Assembly (NCBI GenBank): GCA_937952305.1
Contig: CALFZO010000116.1
Span: 130,345-194,344, forward strand
Reading direction: 5' to 3'
DNA length: 64,000 nt
From: an uncultured Anaerolineales bacterium
GTDB lineage: Bacteria > Chloroflexota > Anaerolineae > Anaerolineales > UBA6663
Shown: piece by piece, positions 33,944-43,918 of the stretch
How positions within the stretch are numbered: position 1 is the stretch's first letter
Layout: each line of letters starts with the position of its first letter
Program-made: the position numbers and the translations under genes
The notes under the pieces: model-generated
Databases searched by the model: none
The model's input: only the letters and a program-made list of their open reading frames with translations
Told to the model about the DNA's origin: nothing

Positions 33944-35905
33944 ATGAGCCACCGCCGTTCGCGGCCCCGCCGTTGGGCGAGGCTGTGGTCCGGGTTGCTC
34001 GTGTGGATCTTGATCTTGGCGGCCCCCTGGACGCCCGGGCGCCCGGCCTGGGCTGAGCCGCCCACCACCCCGCCCACGCCAATCCGCGCCAGACTGAATT
34101 GGCGCGACGCCCTCGCGCAGACTTCACAGCCCCCAGCGCCGCCGGCCAGCACCGCCGCCGCCGTCCGCAACTTGGCGGTGGTGGCCGATGCCACGGTGCG
34201 CCAGGGCCAGGCCGCGCAGAACTTCGGCATCTTCGACTACCTCGGCGCCGGCTATGACGCCGACGCCGGCTGGCAGGCCTATCGGTCCCTGCTGGATTTC
34301 GGCGTCACCGACCTCCTGCCGCCCGGCACCACCATCCAGAGCGCCACCCTGCAGGTGCAGTTGGCCGGCTTCTGCAACTACAGCGGCGATCCGGCGATCA
34401 GCGTGCAGGCCTATCGCCTGACGGCGGCCTGGTCTGAGATGAGCGTGACCTGGAACAACCAGCCGGCCTTCGCGGAAGGGTATGGCGCGGTGGCGATCCC
34501 GCAGCCAAGCCTCCCCTTCAACAGCCCCATCCCGTACACGCTGGACGTCACCGCCCTGGTGCAGGCCTGGGTCAACGGCACCTACCCCGAGTTCGGCCTG
34601 GTGCTGCGCGGGCCGGAAAGCTGGCCGTACGGCTGCGCCTCGCGCGACTTCCTCTCGCGCGCCGGCAGCTTTCAGTACGCGCCGGTCCTCCAGGTCACCT
34701 ACAGCCTGCCCACGCCGGCCCTGACGGCGTCGGCTGACCTGACCTTCTTCCACCAGTGCGGCGCCGCCGCGCCAGCCGCCCAGACGCTGGCGCTCACCAG
34801 CAACTCCGCCACGCTGGCCGCCTGGACCGCCAGCGCCGTCGGCGGCCCGAGCTGGCTGAACTTGAGCGCGACGGCCGGCCAGGTCTCCTGGCTCTTCCCA
34901 GACGCAGTCCAGGTTTCGGTGACGGAGGCCGCGCCCTGCCCGGGCACGGTGTCCGCCGAGGTCCAGGTGAGCGCCGCCGGATTGGGCGGCACCGCCACCG
35001 TGGACGTCACGTTGATTCAGAGCGACGAGGCTGTGAGCGTCGTCTATCTGCCGCTGCTGGCGCGCTCCACCGCGATCTCCGCCAGCGCCGCGGTGACGGC
35101 GGCGGCCGGCGCGAACCGTTACGCCCTGGTGGTCGGCGTCGCCGATTATCAACACCTGGACCCGCCGACCGTCTTCAGCCCGTTCCGCACCGGCGCCTGG
35201 GACGACGGCACCGACTTGTTCTACTCCGGCCCGGACGCGGTCCCGGCGGCCCGGCACTTTTCCGCCAGCGGCTATGACACCACCGTGCTGCGCGACGAGC
35301 ACGCCACCAAAGCCAACCTCGTCTATTGGCTGCAGCGCGTCGACCAGCAGATCGACCAGCTGGCGCGCCCAAGCGTGGGAGCGCTGGCGGTGACGCCGGC
35401 CGAGGTCGTGCTCTACTTCAGCGGCCACGGCGGGCCCTTCAGCCCGGACCAGGCGCCGCTGGACGAGGCCGACAACGACGACGAATTCCTGGCACCTTTT
35501 GACACCAGCGCCGCGCCCTTCGCCAACTATCTGCTCGACGACGAGCTCAAGACCTACCTGGCCAACCTGGGCGGCGTGCACGTCGCCGTGATCCTGGACG
35601 CCTGCAACAGCGGCGGCATGGACGTGAGCCAGGCGAACCACGTCCTGCTGGCCGCGGCCCAGGAGAATGAAAGCAGCTGGGAGGCCAGCGAACTGGAGCA
35701 CGGCGTCTTCACCTATCACCTGCTCCTGGCTGTCCAGGACCCGGCCAGCGACACCAACCAGGATGGCTGGCTCTCGCTGGGCGAGATCCAGGCCTTCGCC
35801 CAGCCGCGCATCGCGCAGTACCTCACCGACAAGGGCCTGACTCTGCAGCACACGGTCCTGGTGCCCAACGGCGTGGGCGATCTGAACGTCGTGCAGCTGC
35901 CGTGA
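33944..35905 (+). CDS. Exported caspase-like (C14) protease with DNRLRE domain
   Basis: 653 residues; GGAGGG precedes the ATG. Basic N-terminus and hydrophobic core (LWSGLLVWILILAAPW) form a signal peptide. Residues about 75-255 are a DNRLRE-type beta-sandwich (ADATVRQGQAAQNFG, YRSLLDFGVTDLLPPGTTI, PYTLDVTALVQAWVNG). About 260-370 is a BACON/Ig-like segment. Residues about 390-650 are a caspase p20 fold: YALVVGVADYQ, VVLYFSGHGG (His495), ILDACNSGG (Cys554), with an acidic Ca-binding-like loop (LDEADNDDEF). Metacaspases cleave after Arg/Lys. It is followed 12 bases later by the CHAT gene. Confidence 0.92.
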   Translation: MSHRRSRPRRWARLWSGLLVWILILAAPWTPGRPAWAEPPTTPPTPIRARLNWRDALAQTSQPPAPPASTAAAVRNLAVVADATVRQGQAAQNFGIFDYLGAGYDADAGWQAYRSLLDFGVTDLLPPGTTIQSATLQVQLAGFCNYSGDPAISVQAYRLTAAWSEMSVTWNNQPAFAEGYGAVAIPQPSLPFNSPIPYTLDVTALVQAWVNGTYPEFGLVLRGPESWPYGCASRDFLSRAGSFQYAPVLQVTYSLPTPALTASADLTFFHQCGAAAPAAQTLALTSNSATLAAWTASAVGGPSWLNLSATAGQVSWLFPDAVQVSVTEAAPCPGTVSAEVQVSAAGLGGTATVDVTLIQSDEAVSVVYLPLLARSTAISASAAVTAAAGANRYALVVGVADYQHLDPPTVFSPFRTGAWDDGTDLFYSGPDAVPAARHFSASGYDTTVLRDEHATKANLVYWLQRVDQQIDQLARPSVGALAVTPAEVVLYFSGHGGPFSPDQAPLDEADNDDEFLAPFDTSAAPFANYLLDDELKTYLANLGGVHVAVILDACNSGGMDVSQANHVLLAAAQENESSWEASELEHGVFTYHLLLAVQDPASDTNQDGWLSLGEIQAFAQPRIAQYLTDKGLTLQHTVLVPNGVGDLNVVQLP

Positions 35906-35917
35906 GGCGGAGCCGCC

Positions 35918-38900
35918 ATGGCTGACCGGCCGGGGCCGGCGGCCGATCCCGCGGCTGCCGCCGGCCAGGCGCTGCAAGACCTGGTCACGGCCCGCGATGC
36001 CGAGCAAGTGCGCGCCGCCTTCGGCCGGCACCCGGTCCTGCAGAAGCCCGGCCTGGACGCGCTGCTGACCCGGCTGATCCGGGCGGCCTGGGAGGGCGAT
36101 GACCGGGCCGGCGCGGCCGTCTTCGTCGCCAGCCGGGCTTTCCTGGCGCGCTGCCGCGCCGACGGTGTCGAGGCCAGCCTGGAGGCTGGGCCGGCCCTGC
36201 CTCTGCATCACGGCGGCGCGCTTGGCCAGTTGCTGCTGCTGGGCGAGGCCGCCGCGGCGCAACCGCAGCGCGCCGCCGCCGCCCAGCAGGCTTTGGCCGA
36301 CCTGCGGCCGGAGTCCGAGCCGGAGATGTGGGCAGCGGTCAACGACGAGCTGGCCGACAGCCTGGCCGGGGCGGCCGGGCCGGAGGCCATCCCGCAATTG
36401 GAGACGGCCGTGGCCGCCGGCCGGCAGGCCCTGGCGGTCTGGGACCGACCACCCCACGCGGGTTCCCCCAAGCAAGCCCGCACGCGGCAGGCGTTGTTCG
36501 CGGCGGCGCGCAGCCTGGCGACCGCGTATTGCGAACGCGGCCAAGGCGACCACGGCCAGGATATCGAAACGGCCCTCGCCATTTTAGAAACGGTGCTCGC
36601 GCCGCCTCTGGCCGCGCCCGGGTCCGTGGCCTGGGGCCGGGCCCAGATGGTGCTGGGCAACGCCTACATTCTGCGCCAGCGCGGCAGCCGCAAGGAGAAC
36701 CTGCAGCGCGCGCTCAAGTGCCACACGGAGGCGCTGGCGGCCTTTCCGCTCCCGGACCACGCCGAAGACTGGGCGCGCGCGTGCTACAACCTGGCTATCG
36801 CCTACCGCCAGATGCCGCCGGGCAGCCTGGCCGGGCACCTGCAGCACGCCTGCCACTATTACGCCCAGGCGCTGCGCGTCTTCACAGCGACCGCCCATCC
36901 GGCGGAGTGGGCGTCCATCCAGGCCGCCCTGGGGGACGTCTACGGCCAGCGTGAGTTCGGAGGCCGGCCCCGCTCACTGCAGGACGCTCAGCGGTGCTAT
37001 CGGGCCGCCCTGGAAACACGCACGCCCGAGCGCAACCCGGCCGGCTGGGCGACGCTCCAGAACAACCTGGGCAACGTCTGCGCCGAGCAGGCAGAAGATG
37101 AAGCCGATCCGGCCGTCCAGCGGCAGCTCCTGCGGCAGGCCATCACGTACTACGCGGCCGCCCTGACCGAGCGGCCGCGCACGCGTTTTCCGGCCCGCTG
37201 GGCCGAGACCGTTAACAACCTCGGCGTGGCGTACAGCCAGGGCCCGACGGGCGACGCATCAGCCGATTTCGAGCGGGCGGTAAATTACTTGAGGCAAGCG
37301 CTGGAGGTCCACACCCCGCAGCGCTATCCGCGCGCCTGCCGCCGCGCGGCGCTCAACCTGGCCCGGCTCTTGTTCGGGCAGCGCCAGTGGGAGGCCGCGC
37401 AAGACGCCTACGCGGCCGCGATCGCGGCGATGAACGCGCTCTATCGGGAGGCCGTCACCGAGCCGGGCCGGCAGTCTGAGCTGGCCCAGGCCCGAGGCGT
37501 GTTCGCCAACCGGGCTTACGCCCTGGCGCGTCTCGGCCGCCTGGACGAGGCGGCCGCCTGCCTGGAGTCCGGGCGGGCCCGCGCTGTGAGCGTGGCGCTG
37601 GCGCGCAACACCGCCCTCCTGGCGGCCGCGCCCGGCAGCGAGCGGGAGGCGTTCATCGCCGCCCGGGACCGTCTGGCCGCCCTGGAGGCCGAGGCCCGTT
37701 GGGTCGACGACGCCTTCGACGCCGATCCGGATCGGCCGCGCCCGGCGCGTGATCCGGTAGCGATCATGGACGAGCTGGCGCAGGCCCGGGCTGACTTCGC
37801 CGCGCACGCGGCCCGCCTGCAGACCCAGCGGCCGGACTTTCTGCCCGCGGAGTGGGCCGCCGCCGATATCGCTGGAGTGGCCGCGCAGACCGGCCGGCCG
37901 TTGGTGTACCTGGAGACGACGCCGTTCGGGGGCCTGGCCCTGATCGTGCCGCCCGCCACGCCGCTCACGGTAGTCTGGCTGGACGCCCTCGCCTCCGACC
38001 ACCTGACCGGGCACGCGGCCCGTCTTCTGTCGGACAGTCTCGCCGGTGACGCGCGGGCGCTGTCTCAAGCGCTGGCCGCGCTCTGGCCGGTCTTACAGGC
38101 AGCCTGCTTGCAGCCCGTCAGCGCCGCCTTGCAGGACCGCGGCTATACCCAGGCCGCGTTGATTCCGGGCGGCCTGCTCGGCCTGCTGCCCCTGCCCGCC
38201 GCCGCGGCTGAGGCTGCGGCGCTGAGTTGTGTGCCGTCGGCGCGCGCACTGCAAGCCGCCCAGGCCGCGGCCGGACGCCGCCCGGCGCAACCCGACCGCT
38301 GGCTGGGCGTGGGCGCGCCGACCAATGCCCTCAAGCCCCTGCCCTTCGCCCGGCTGGAGGTGGACGAGATCGGCGCGCTGTTCACGGCCGGGCCGGCCGC
38401 GGGCCTGTCCGGCGAAGCGGCCACGTCCGCGGCCGTGACGGCGGCGCTCTCCGGCGCCACCCACCTGCATTTCGCCTGTCACGGGCAATTCAACCTGGAG
38501 CAGCCGCTGGCGTCGGCGCTCGCCCTGGCCGGCGCCGACGGCTTGAGCCTCAGACACGTGCTGGAAGGCGGCGCGGACCTGACGGCGGCGCGGCTGGTGG
38601 TGCTCTCCGCCTGTGAGAGCGGTCTGATCGACGTGCGCCACGTTCCGGACGAAGTGGTCGGGTTCCCGGCCGGCTTTCTGCAGGCGGGCGCCGCCGGCGT
38701 CGTCAGCACCCTGTGGCCGGTGGACGATCTGTCCACAGCCCTGCTGATGATCCAGTTCTATACTTATCTGTGGCGCGAAGCCGCCCCGCCGGTTGAGGCG
38801 CTGCGGCGCGCCCAGCTCTGGCTGCGCGCCGCCACAAACGCGGAGTTGAGCGAGCGCCTGGGTGCGGTTCAGCCGGACGGCGGCGGCGCGGCGGCGGCGC

Positions 38901-38995
38901 GCGCTAAATTCCTGGAGTTCACGCTGGCCGACCCGGACGGGCGGCCGTTTGAGCAGCCCTTCTATTGGGCGCCGTTCATCTACTACGGCGCCTAA
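35918..38995 (+). CDS. TPR-CHAT protease
   Basis: 1025 residues with no signal peptide or transmembrane helix, so cytoplasmic. Residues about 90-560 hold multiple TPR-like helix pairs (WAAVNDELADSLAGAAG, VAWGRAQMVLGNAYILR, WARACYNLAIAYRQ, WATLQNNLGNVCAEQ, WAETVNNLGVAYSQG). A linker to about 720 is followed by the CHAT domain (about 730-1020): THLHFACHGQFN with His855 and VVLSACESGLID with Cys899 give the caspase-family dyad; GFPAGFLQAGAAGVVSTLW is the usual following block. TPR-CHAT proteins act as regulated proteases in bacterial signalling and defence (for example the gRAMP-associated Csx29). It shares an operon with the exported caspase and an unknown protein. Confidence 0.93.
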   Translation: MADRPGPAADPAAAAGQALQDLVTARDAEQVRAAFGRHPVLQKPGLDALLTRLIRAAWEGDDRAGAAVFVASRAFLARCRADGVEASLEAGPALPLHHGGALGQLLLLGEAAAAQPQRAAAAQQALADLRPESEPEMWAAVNDELADSLAGAAGPEAIPQLETAVAAGRQALAVWDRPPHAGSPKQARTRQALFAAARSLATAYCERGQGDHGQDIETALAILETVLAPPLAAPGSVAWGRAQMVLGNAYILRQRGSRKENLQRALKCHTEALAAFPLPDHAEDWARACYNLAIAYRQMPPGSLAGHLQHACHYYAQALRVFTATAHPAEWASIQAALGDVYGQREFGGRPRSLQDAQRCYRAALETRTPERNPAGWATLQNNLGNVCAEQAEDEADPAVQRQLLRQAITYYAAALTERPRTRFPARWAETVNNLGVAYSQGPTGDASADFERAVNYLRQALEVHTPQRYPRACRRAALNLARLLFGQRQWEAAQDAYAAAIAAMNALYREAVTEPGRQSELAQARGVFANRAYALARLGRLDEAAACLESGRARAVSVALARNTALLAAAPGSEREAFIAARDRLAALEAEARWVDDAFDADPDRPRPARDPVAIMDELAQARADFAAHAARLQTQRPDFLPAEWAAADIAGVAAQTGRPLVYLETTPFGGLALIVPPATPLTVVWLDALASDHLTGHAARLLSDSLAGDARALSQALAALWPVLQAACLQPVSAALQDRGYTQAALIPGGLLGLLPLPAAAAEAAALSCVPSARALQAAQAAAGRRPAQPDRWLGVGAPTNALKPLPFARLEVDEIGALFTAGPAAGLSGEAATSAAVTAALSGATHLHFACHGQFNLEQPLASALALAGADGLSLRHVLEGGADLTAARLVVLSACESGLIDVRHVPDEVVGFPAGFLQAGAAGVVSTLWPVDDLSTALLMIQFYTYLWREAAPPVEALRRAQLWLRAATNAELSERLGAVQPDGGGAAAARAKFLEFTLADPDGRPFEQPFYWAPFIYYGA

Positions 38996-39013
38996 CCTGG
39001 CAGAGGCCTGGCA

Positions 39014-40129
39014 ATGTCTAACCCACTCACCGGCACCACGGCACCCCTCTTCATCCCGCGCACCCCGGATCCGCAAGCCATCGTCGTCGGCCAGAACTAC
39101 TTCTTCATCCAGATCCACAACGCGCAGGCCGCCTACTTCGGGCCGCCCTGGAAGCAGACCGAGGGCCTGGCCGTCGTCTCGCAGGTCAACCTCAGCCACG
39201 AGGTCTTCGGCGACACCCTGCGGGCGCTGCGCCGCACCCGCAAGGTGGAGCGCAACCGGGCCGAGCAGTTGGGCCTGAGCCCCAACCTGATCGACCTGGT
39301 GCCGGCCAGCATGAACCGGGTCACCGTGTCGATCGACTTCATCCTGGACCGCAAGAACCAGCTGGCGGCGCTGAGCAAGATCATCAACACCGACGGCCTG
39401 CTCTCGGCCATCTCGCTGGCGCCCGGCGCGGCCCTGGTGGCGCAGACGCTGAGCAAGGTCAGCCAGCAGCTCATCGAGAGCTTCATCCCGGCGGAGGACA
39501 GCCTGCCGCTGCTGCAATTCAGCAGCGACTTCAACCTGGCGGGCGAGGGGCTGCGTGAGGGCTACTACGTCATTCTGGGCTCACGCGACGACGGCAATCC
39601 GCTGCCGTCGCCGTACGTGAAGCTCAGCGTGCGCGACCGCGTGCTCCTGGCGAACGACCAGGCGGTGACGCAGTTGTCGTACATCATCCTCAACGTCCAG
39701 TGCGTGCCGGTGCGCACGCGCGATGGCAGCCAGGGCGCGGCCTGGGACCTCAAGCTGCGCGAGGCCGAAGCTCAGGCGCAGAACCTGCTGGACAACCCGC
39801 TGGCCACCGCGGGCGAACGCCGCCAGGGCTGGGAGGCCTGCGTCCGGCTGCTCACCGAGGCGCGCACCCTGATCCTGGCCGACCCGGCTTACCTGCGCGA
39901 CGAGGCCAACGCCATCATCAAGAGCGTCTATCACCGCTGCAACCGCCTGGTCAGCCAGGACATTCGGGTGCGCGGCGAAGGCGCCAAAGCCGCCTGGACC
40001 CCAGACGAGGGCGCCGCCCGCGCCTGGCTGCAGATCCCGCCCGAGGAAGACCTGACCGCCAGCCTGGGGCGCTACGCCGATCAGGTAGCGGCGGCGCGGC
40101 GGGTGCTGAAAAGCGCTGGGCTGCGCTAA
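39014..40129 (+). CDS. Unrecognised protein of the caspase-CHAT operon
   Basis: 371 residues, 18 bases after the CHAT stop, with AGAGG upstream. No signal peptide and no clear catalytic motif. The N-terminal half looks beta-rich (IVVGQNYFFIQIHNAQAAYFG, VTVSIDFILDRKNQL), followed by a small helical Gly/Ala region (LLSAISLAPGAALVAQTLSK). A middle part (REGYYVILGSRDDGNPLPS, VKLSVRDRVLLANDQAV) resembles folded beta-sheet, and the C-terminal third is helical with many Arg/Ala. Neighbours make it a candidate substrate, regulator or effector of the CHAT protease. I cannot assign a family. Confidence 0.75.
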   Translation: MSNPLTGTTAPLFIPRTPDPQAIVVGQNYFFIQIHNAQAAYFGPPWKQTEGLAVVSQVNLSHEVFGDTLRALRRTRKVERNRAEQLGLSPNLIDLVPASMNRVTVSIDFILDRKNQLAALSKIINTDGLLSAISLAPGAALVAQTLSKVSQQLIESFIPAEDSLPLLQFSSDFNLAGEGLREGYYVILGSRDDGNPLPSPYVKLSVRDRVLLANDQAVTQLSYIILNVQCVPVRTRDGSQGAAWDLKLREAEAQAQNLLDNPLATAGERRQGWEACVRLLTEARTLILADPAYLRDEANAIIKSVYHRCNRLVSQDIRVRGEGAKAAWTPDEGAARAWLQIPPEEDLTASLGRYADQVAAARRVLKSAGLR

Positions 40130-40200
40130 GCCGAAGCGAGGCGGCGGTCAACTGGCTGGGCGGAGCAACGCGGCGTCAGCCGGTAATCACCTGCGATACA

Positions 40201-40229
40201 AAACGCCCGGGCAGCGCGCCCAGGCGTTT
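40201..40229. terminator. Hairpin terminator after the caspase-CHAT operon
   Basis: Stem aaacgcc-c-gggc / gccc-a-ggcgttt (11 pairs, one C-A mismatch), loop agcgc. The arms end in A3/T3. It lies between the convergent operon and the GH35 gene. Confidence 0.7.
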
Positions 40230-40355
40230 AGAAGATACGCGGCTTGACCGTGTGGGTGACGGAGCCCGTCAATCCGGCCGATTCCGAGTCCCGGCCTCTG
40301 GCCTGGCTTCGCCGCGCACGAAGTCCCCGAAGGATCAGGGAATAGAGTGAGGCAC

Positions 40356-42671
40356 CTAAATCCGGGTCAGCACCAGCGGGCCCTGATCGCTTTGGACGCG
40401 CAGGCGCTGAGTGGCGCCGGTCTGCTGGACCACCGTCGCCTGGGCGCAGGCATACCCGCGCACGGTCAACTCCGCGCAGAACTCGGCCGGCTCAGTCTTG
40501 AGCGTGAGCGCGGTGTCGGTCACCGACACGCCGCAGATCTCGGCGGTGGCAAAGTGGATGACGACGTCGTCGTTCAGCCGCCAGTCAAGCGGCAGGATCA
40601 GCCCGCGCCGCGCCGGGACGGTGACGGATTGGCCGCTCAGCAGGTCGCGCCCGTCCGCGCGGATCGTGGTGGTCACCGGGTCATCCTGGTAGTTGTTGAT
40701 GAACAGGAAGCCGCCGGCGTCGCCGCGGCTGATGCGCACATCGGCCCACTCGCTCAACTCAAAGAGCGGCGCGCAGCCCTGGCGCAGCGCCAGCTGGTGC
40801 ACGATGTCCAGGTCGTCCAGGGTGTTGGCCGGCACGGCCGCGCCGAGGACCATGACCTGGCCCTGGCCCAGGCGCTTGGTGAAGCCCACAGTCGCGCCGT
40901 CCTCGCGCGCAGCGAAGACCTCGTCAAAGGCGCCGGTGTAGGCTTCCACGAACGAGGCCGGGACATCGCGGTGGTGAAAGACCTGTAAAGTCCGGGACGT
41001 GAACGGCTCATCGGACTGAATGGCCGTGACCGCGAGCGCGTCCGCCAGCAGCCGGCAGGCGGCGCCGTCGAAGTCCGTCTGAGGGAGCCGCCCGGCGATG
41101 ACCAACTTCCCGCCCTGCCGCACGTAGTCCACCAGTTTCTGCTGGACGGCGGCCGGGCACTGCTGCTCCAGCATCACCCAGGTCAGCGGCGTCCGCTGGG
41201 CCTCCAGTTCACCGCGCCTGAGTTCCACCGCGTCGAAGGGGCGCTGCGTCAGCGCCAGGCCGCGGGCGAGCATATCGAACAGGATCACCTCGCGCTGGTG
41301 CGTCCAGATATTGGTGAGCGGCTGGGTGGCCGGCTGGTTGACCTCCGTCATGAAGTAGTCCAGCAGAAAGCCGATCGTGGTCACGGTCTGCGGGCGCGCG
41401 CGGACCAGGTCCGGGCCGTAGGTCTGCAGCACGCGCGACAGCTTCGGATAACGGGCGTAGTGTTTGCGCAGCGAGCCGTCCTTGCGGACCGGATGGCCCC
41501 AATCGTGGCGCTTGACCGGGCTCAGGAGCGGGTCATTCTCGCCGTCGAAGAAGAGGTAGTGGTTGATGGCGCGCATCCCGGAGGCGAGGCACAACCGGCT
41601 GTGCAGGTCGTACAGCGACGTCTGCCCGGTGCCGAAATCGTGGTTGCCGCCCGCCTGGAATTCGACCGAGAAGAGCGCCTGCGCCTTGTTCTGCACGGCC
41701 TTGGTGATCTCGTTCACCAGCAGGAGCTGGTGATACGTGCCTTCGCTGATCCCGCCCGGATAGACGTCGGTGGCGGTGACCTGGCCGTCCAACTCTATCG
41801 CCCCGATCAACTGGGACAGCCCGATGGGGAAGGTCTTGCCGCCGTTGGCGAAACCGTGGATGTTGAGGATCGGCGGGACTTCTAGGCCGCGCGCTTGCGC
41901 CGCCGCCAGCAGCCAGGCCGCGTACTCGCGCAGGTAGCCGCGGTAGAAGCGGCGGTAGTCCGTCACCAGCGGCCCGGAGAGCGGCCCGCCCGGGTTCAGG
42001 ATCCCGTCGCGCAGCGCCGCCTCCAGGTCGGCGGCCGGGTAACGGCCGGCCAGCCGCTCGCCGTAGGTGTCCCGCAGGTAGGCCGCGAAGCGGGCCAGCG
42101 TGTCTGGGTTGGCGTCCAGGATGTTGCGCACCCAGTGGATCATGCCAATCTCGTTGTCCAGCTGGATCATGATGATCCGGCCGGAGCGCGTAATCTGGCG
42201 CGGCGTCAGCACTCCGAAGACCGCGTCGTACCAGCGCGCCGCGCAGGCCAGGAAATCCGGGTGCAGGTAGCTGGCGATGTTCTGGACGGTGCCGCCCTGG
42301 CTGATGAAGGCCGTCTGCGGATAGCGGCGGAAAACCCACGGCGGGACGCCCTCGTTGATGGTCTCGGCCATGATGTACGGCCCCGGCCGGGCGATGATGT
42401 GCAGGTCCATCTCGGCGGCCAGGTCCAGGAAACCCGCCAGGTTGCGCAGCGGATGGCTGTGCCCGTCCAGGTCGGTCGTCCCCTCCTCCACCTGATGCCA
42501 CAGCCACGGGATATAGGCGGCCACAGCGTTGAAGCCGGCGGCCTTCAACAAGCCCAAACGCTGGGGCCACTGGTCAGCCGGCGTGCGGAAGTAGTGGAAC
42601 TCACCGGCCTGCACCAACTGGGGCACGCCGTCCAGCCAGAACTGGCCGGCCTGCGCGTAGAAACTAGGCAT
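40356..42671 (-). CDS. GH35-type beta-galactosidase
   Basis: 771 residues. ATG at 42671 is preferred because GAGAGG lies 9 bases upstream; an ATG three codons earlier has that site directly abutting it. GH35 features: QAGEFHYFRTPADQWPQRL, NAVAAYIPWLWHQVEEG, MIQLDNEIGM with acid/base Glu174, and LFSVEFQAGGN with nucleophile Glu337. A long beta-rich C-terminal part follows, including GKLVIAGRLPQTDF. No signal peptide, so it is probably cytoplasmic. It is the last gene of the glycan cluster and overlaps the end of the GH144-like gene. It would remove terminal beta-galactosyl or related residues; the actual linkage is unproven. Confidence 0.88.
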   Translation of the reverse strand: MPSFYAQAGQFWLDGVPQLVQAGEFHYFRTPADQWPQRLGLLKAAGFNAVAAYIPWLWHQVEEGTTDLDGHSHPLRNLAGFLDLAAEMDLHIIARPGPYIMAETINEGVPPWVFRRYPQTAFISQGGTVQNIASYLHPDFLACAARWYDAVFGVLTPRQITRSGRIIMIQLDNEIGMIHWVRNILDANPDTLARFAAYLRDTYGERLAGRYPAADLEAALRDGILNPGGPLSGPLVTDYRRFYRGYLREYAAWLLAAAQARGLEVPPILNIHGFANGGKTFPIGLSQLIGAIELDGQVTATDVYPGGISEGTYHQLLLVNEITKAVQNKAQALFSVEFQAGGNHDFGTGQTSLYDLHSRLCLASGMRAINHYLFFDGENDPLLSPVKRHDWGHPVRKDGSLRKHYARYPKLSRVLQTYGPDLVRARPQTVTTIGFLLDYFMTEVNQPATQPLTNIWTHQREVILFDMLARGLALTQRPFDAVELRRGELEAQRTPLTWVMLEQQCPAAVQQKLVDYVRQGGKLVIAGRLPQTDFDGAACRLLADALAVTAIQSDEPFTSRTLQVFHHRDVPASFVEAYTGAFDEVFAAREDGATVGFTKRLGQGQVMVLGAAVPANTLDDLDIVHQLALRQGCAPLFELSEWADVRISRGDAGGFLFINNYQDDPVTTTIRADGRDLLSGQSVTVPARRGLILPLDWRLNDDVVIHFATAEICGVSVTDTALTLKTEPAEFCAELTVRGYACAQATVVQQTGATQRLRVQSDQGPLVLTRI

Positions 42672-43908
42672 GCGGCTCATCCTCTCGACGATGAAAGCCC
42701 AACACGGACAGGGCTGTTTGAACGTCCGGGCTGTTGGTGTACGTGTCCCAGATCAGCCGGCTCAAATGGTTTTCGATCATGATCATGGAGCAGCCCTTGT
42801 CGATCCCGTAGAGCGCCTGGCTGTACCAGGCCGGCGAGACCGCCAGGTTATAGGCATCGTAGAAGCCGTAGCGGCCCCAGGTCTGCGGGTGCTGGTGATA
42901 CAGGTGCAGCAGCATGTCCGTGGCCGGTTCGGGCGTAAACGGCAGGGCCGACAGGGCGCCGTAGATCGAGACGGTACCGTTGTGCTGCGGCGGGTGCAGG
43001 CTGGGCGCGGCGCCGGACACGTCGTAGCCCCACGGGCTGTCGCCGGCGCTGAGCCCCCAGCTGTTGGCGTGGTAGGTCGCGTAGGCGCCGGCGTGCTCCA
43101 GGCAGAAGGCGCGGTTGGCCAAGGTGGCGCGGCGGGTGTTCTCGAACCAGTCGATGCCGTCCGGGTCCAGGTAGCGGCCCGTATCCAGCCAGGCCTCGCT
43201 GAACTGGTAGGCGAACAGGTTGCCGCTCGGGTTGACGATGACCGAGTAGCCGGCGTACTCGCGCCGGTCCCGGGCAAACCCGTGGTACAGGGCGCGGGCC
43301 AGGTCCGGCGCCACCTGCCCGGCGGCCTGGAGGTACATCAGCTTCTGTTCGGCCGCCATATCCCAGCGATGGATGAAGCCGGGCTGGCCGGTGACGTAGT
43401 CGCCGCCCCGGTCCGGGTTGTAGGCCATGCGGAAGAGCGTCCGGCCGTCCTTCTCGAAGACGAGGTAGTTCCAGTCCACGCGCGCCAGCAATTGCCGGGC
43501 CAGCTGCCGGATCTCATCGTCGGCGAAATAAGCGGCCGCCGTGATGACGCCGTTCAGGCACAGAGCGGTGTCGATGGTGGAGTACTCGCACTTGCCGACG
43601 CGTTCGGCCGTGTCCATGTGCAGGTAGTGGGCGAAAAAGCCGCGGTGGTGGCTGGCCCGCTGCCACAACGTCTGGAGCGTCCCGTGCGTGATTGCGGCCG
43701 CCCGATCGGCGCTGACGTAGCCGCGCGCGCTGGCGATCACCCAGGCCGTCAGCGCAAAGCCGACCGAGGCGATGGAGGCCACCGTCGGGTCCTTGGTGGC
43801 GTCCACGGTCAGGCCGAAACCGGGGCTGCGCGGGTCGAGGTTGGTGAAGTCCAGGAAGAAGTCGACCGAGCCCTTCAGCTCCTGGTGCAAGATCGTGTGA
43901 GCGTCCAT
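42664..43908 (-). CDS. Glycoamylase-family (GH144-like) enzyme without signal peptide
   Basis: 414 residues from the ATG at 43908, ten bases after the LacI stop; no strong ribosome site. Family features (PF10091, founding activity endo-beta-1,2-glucanase): FFLDFTNLDPRSPGFGLTVD, VASIASVGFALTAWVI, EYSTIDTALCLNG, WDMAAEQKLMYL, NSWGLSAGDSPWGYDVSG, RYGFYDAYNL, YGIDKGCSMIMIENH. These build an (alpha/alpha)6 barrel. No signal peptide or lipobox is present, unlike the paralogue at 44923-46332, so this copy should act inside the cell on imported oligosaccharides. Specificity inferred from family and neighbouring GH94 and GH3. Confidence 0.85.
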   Translation of the reverse strand: MDAHTILHQELKGSVDFFLDFTNLDPRSPGFGLTVDATKDPTVASIASVGFALTAWVIASARGYVSADRAAAITHGTLQTLWQRASHHRGFFAHYLHMDTAERVGKCEYSTIDTALCLNGVITAAAYFADDEIRQLARQLLARVDWNYLVFEKDGRTLFRMAYNPDRGGDYVTGQPGFIHRWDMAAEQKLMYLQAAGQVAPDLARALYHGFARDRREYAGYSVIVNPSGNLFAYQFSEAWLDTGRYLDPDGIDWFENTRRATLANRAFCLEHAGAYATYHANSWGLSAGDSPWGYDVSGAAPSLHPPQHNGTVSIYGALSALPFTPEPATDMLLHLYHQHPQTWGRYGFYDAYNLAVSPAWYSQALYGIDKGCSMIMIENHLSRLIWDTYTNSPDVQTALSVLGFHRREDEPHA

Positions 43909-43918
43909 GCTGGGCTGT

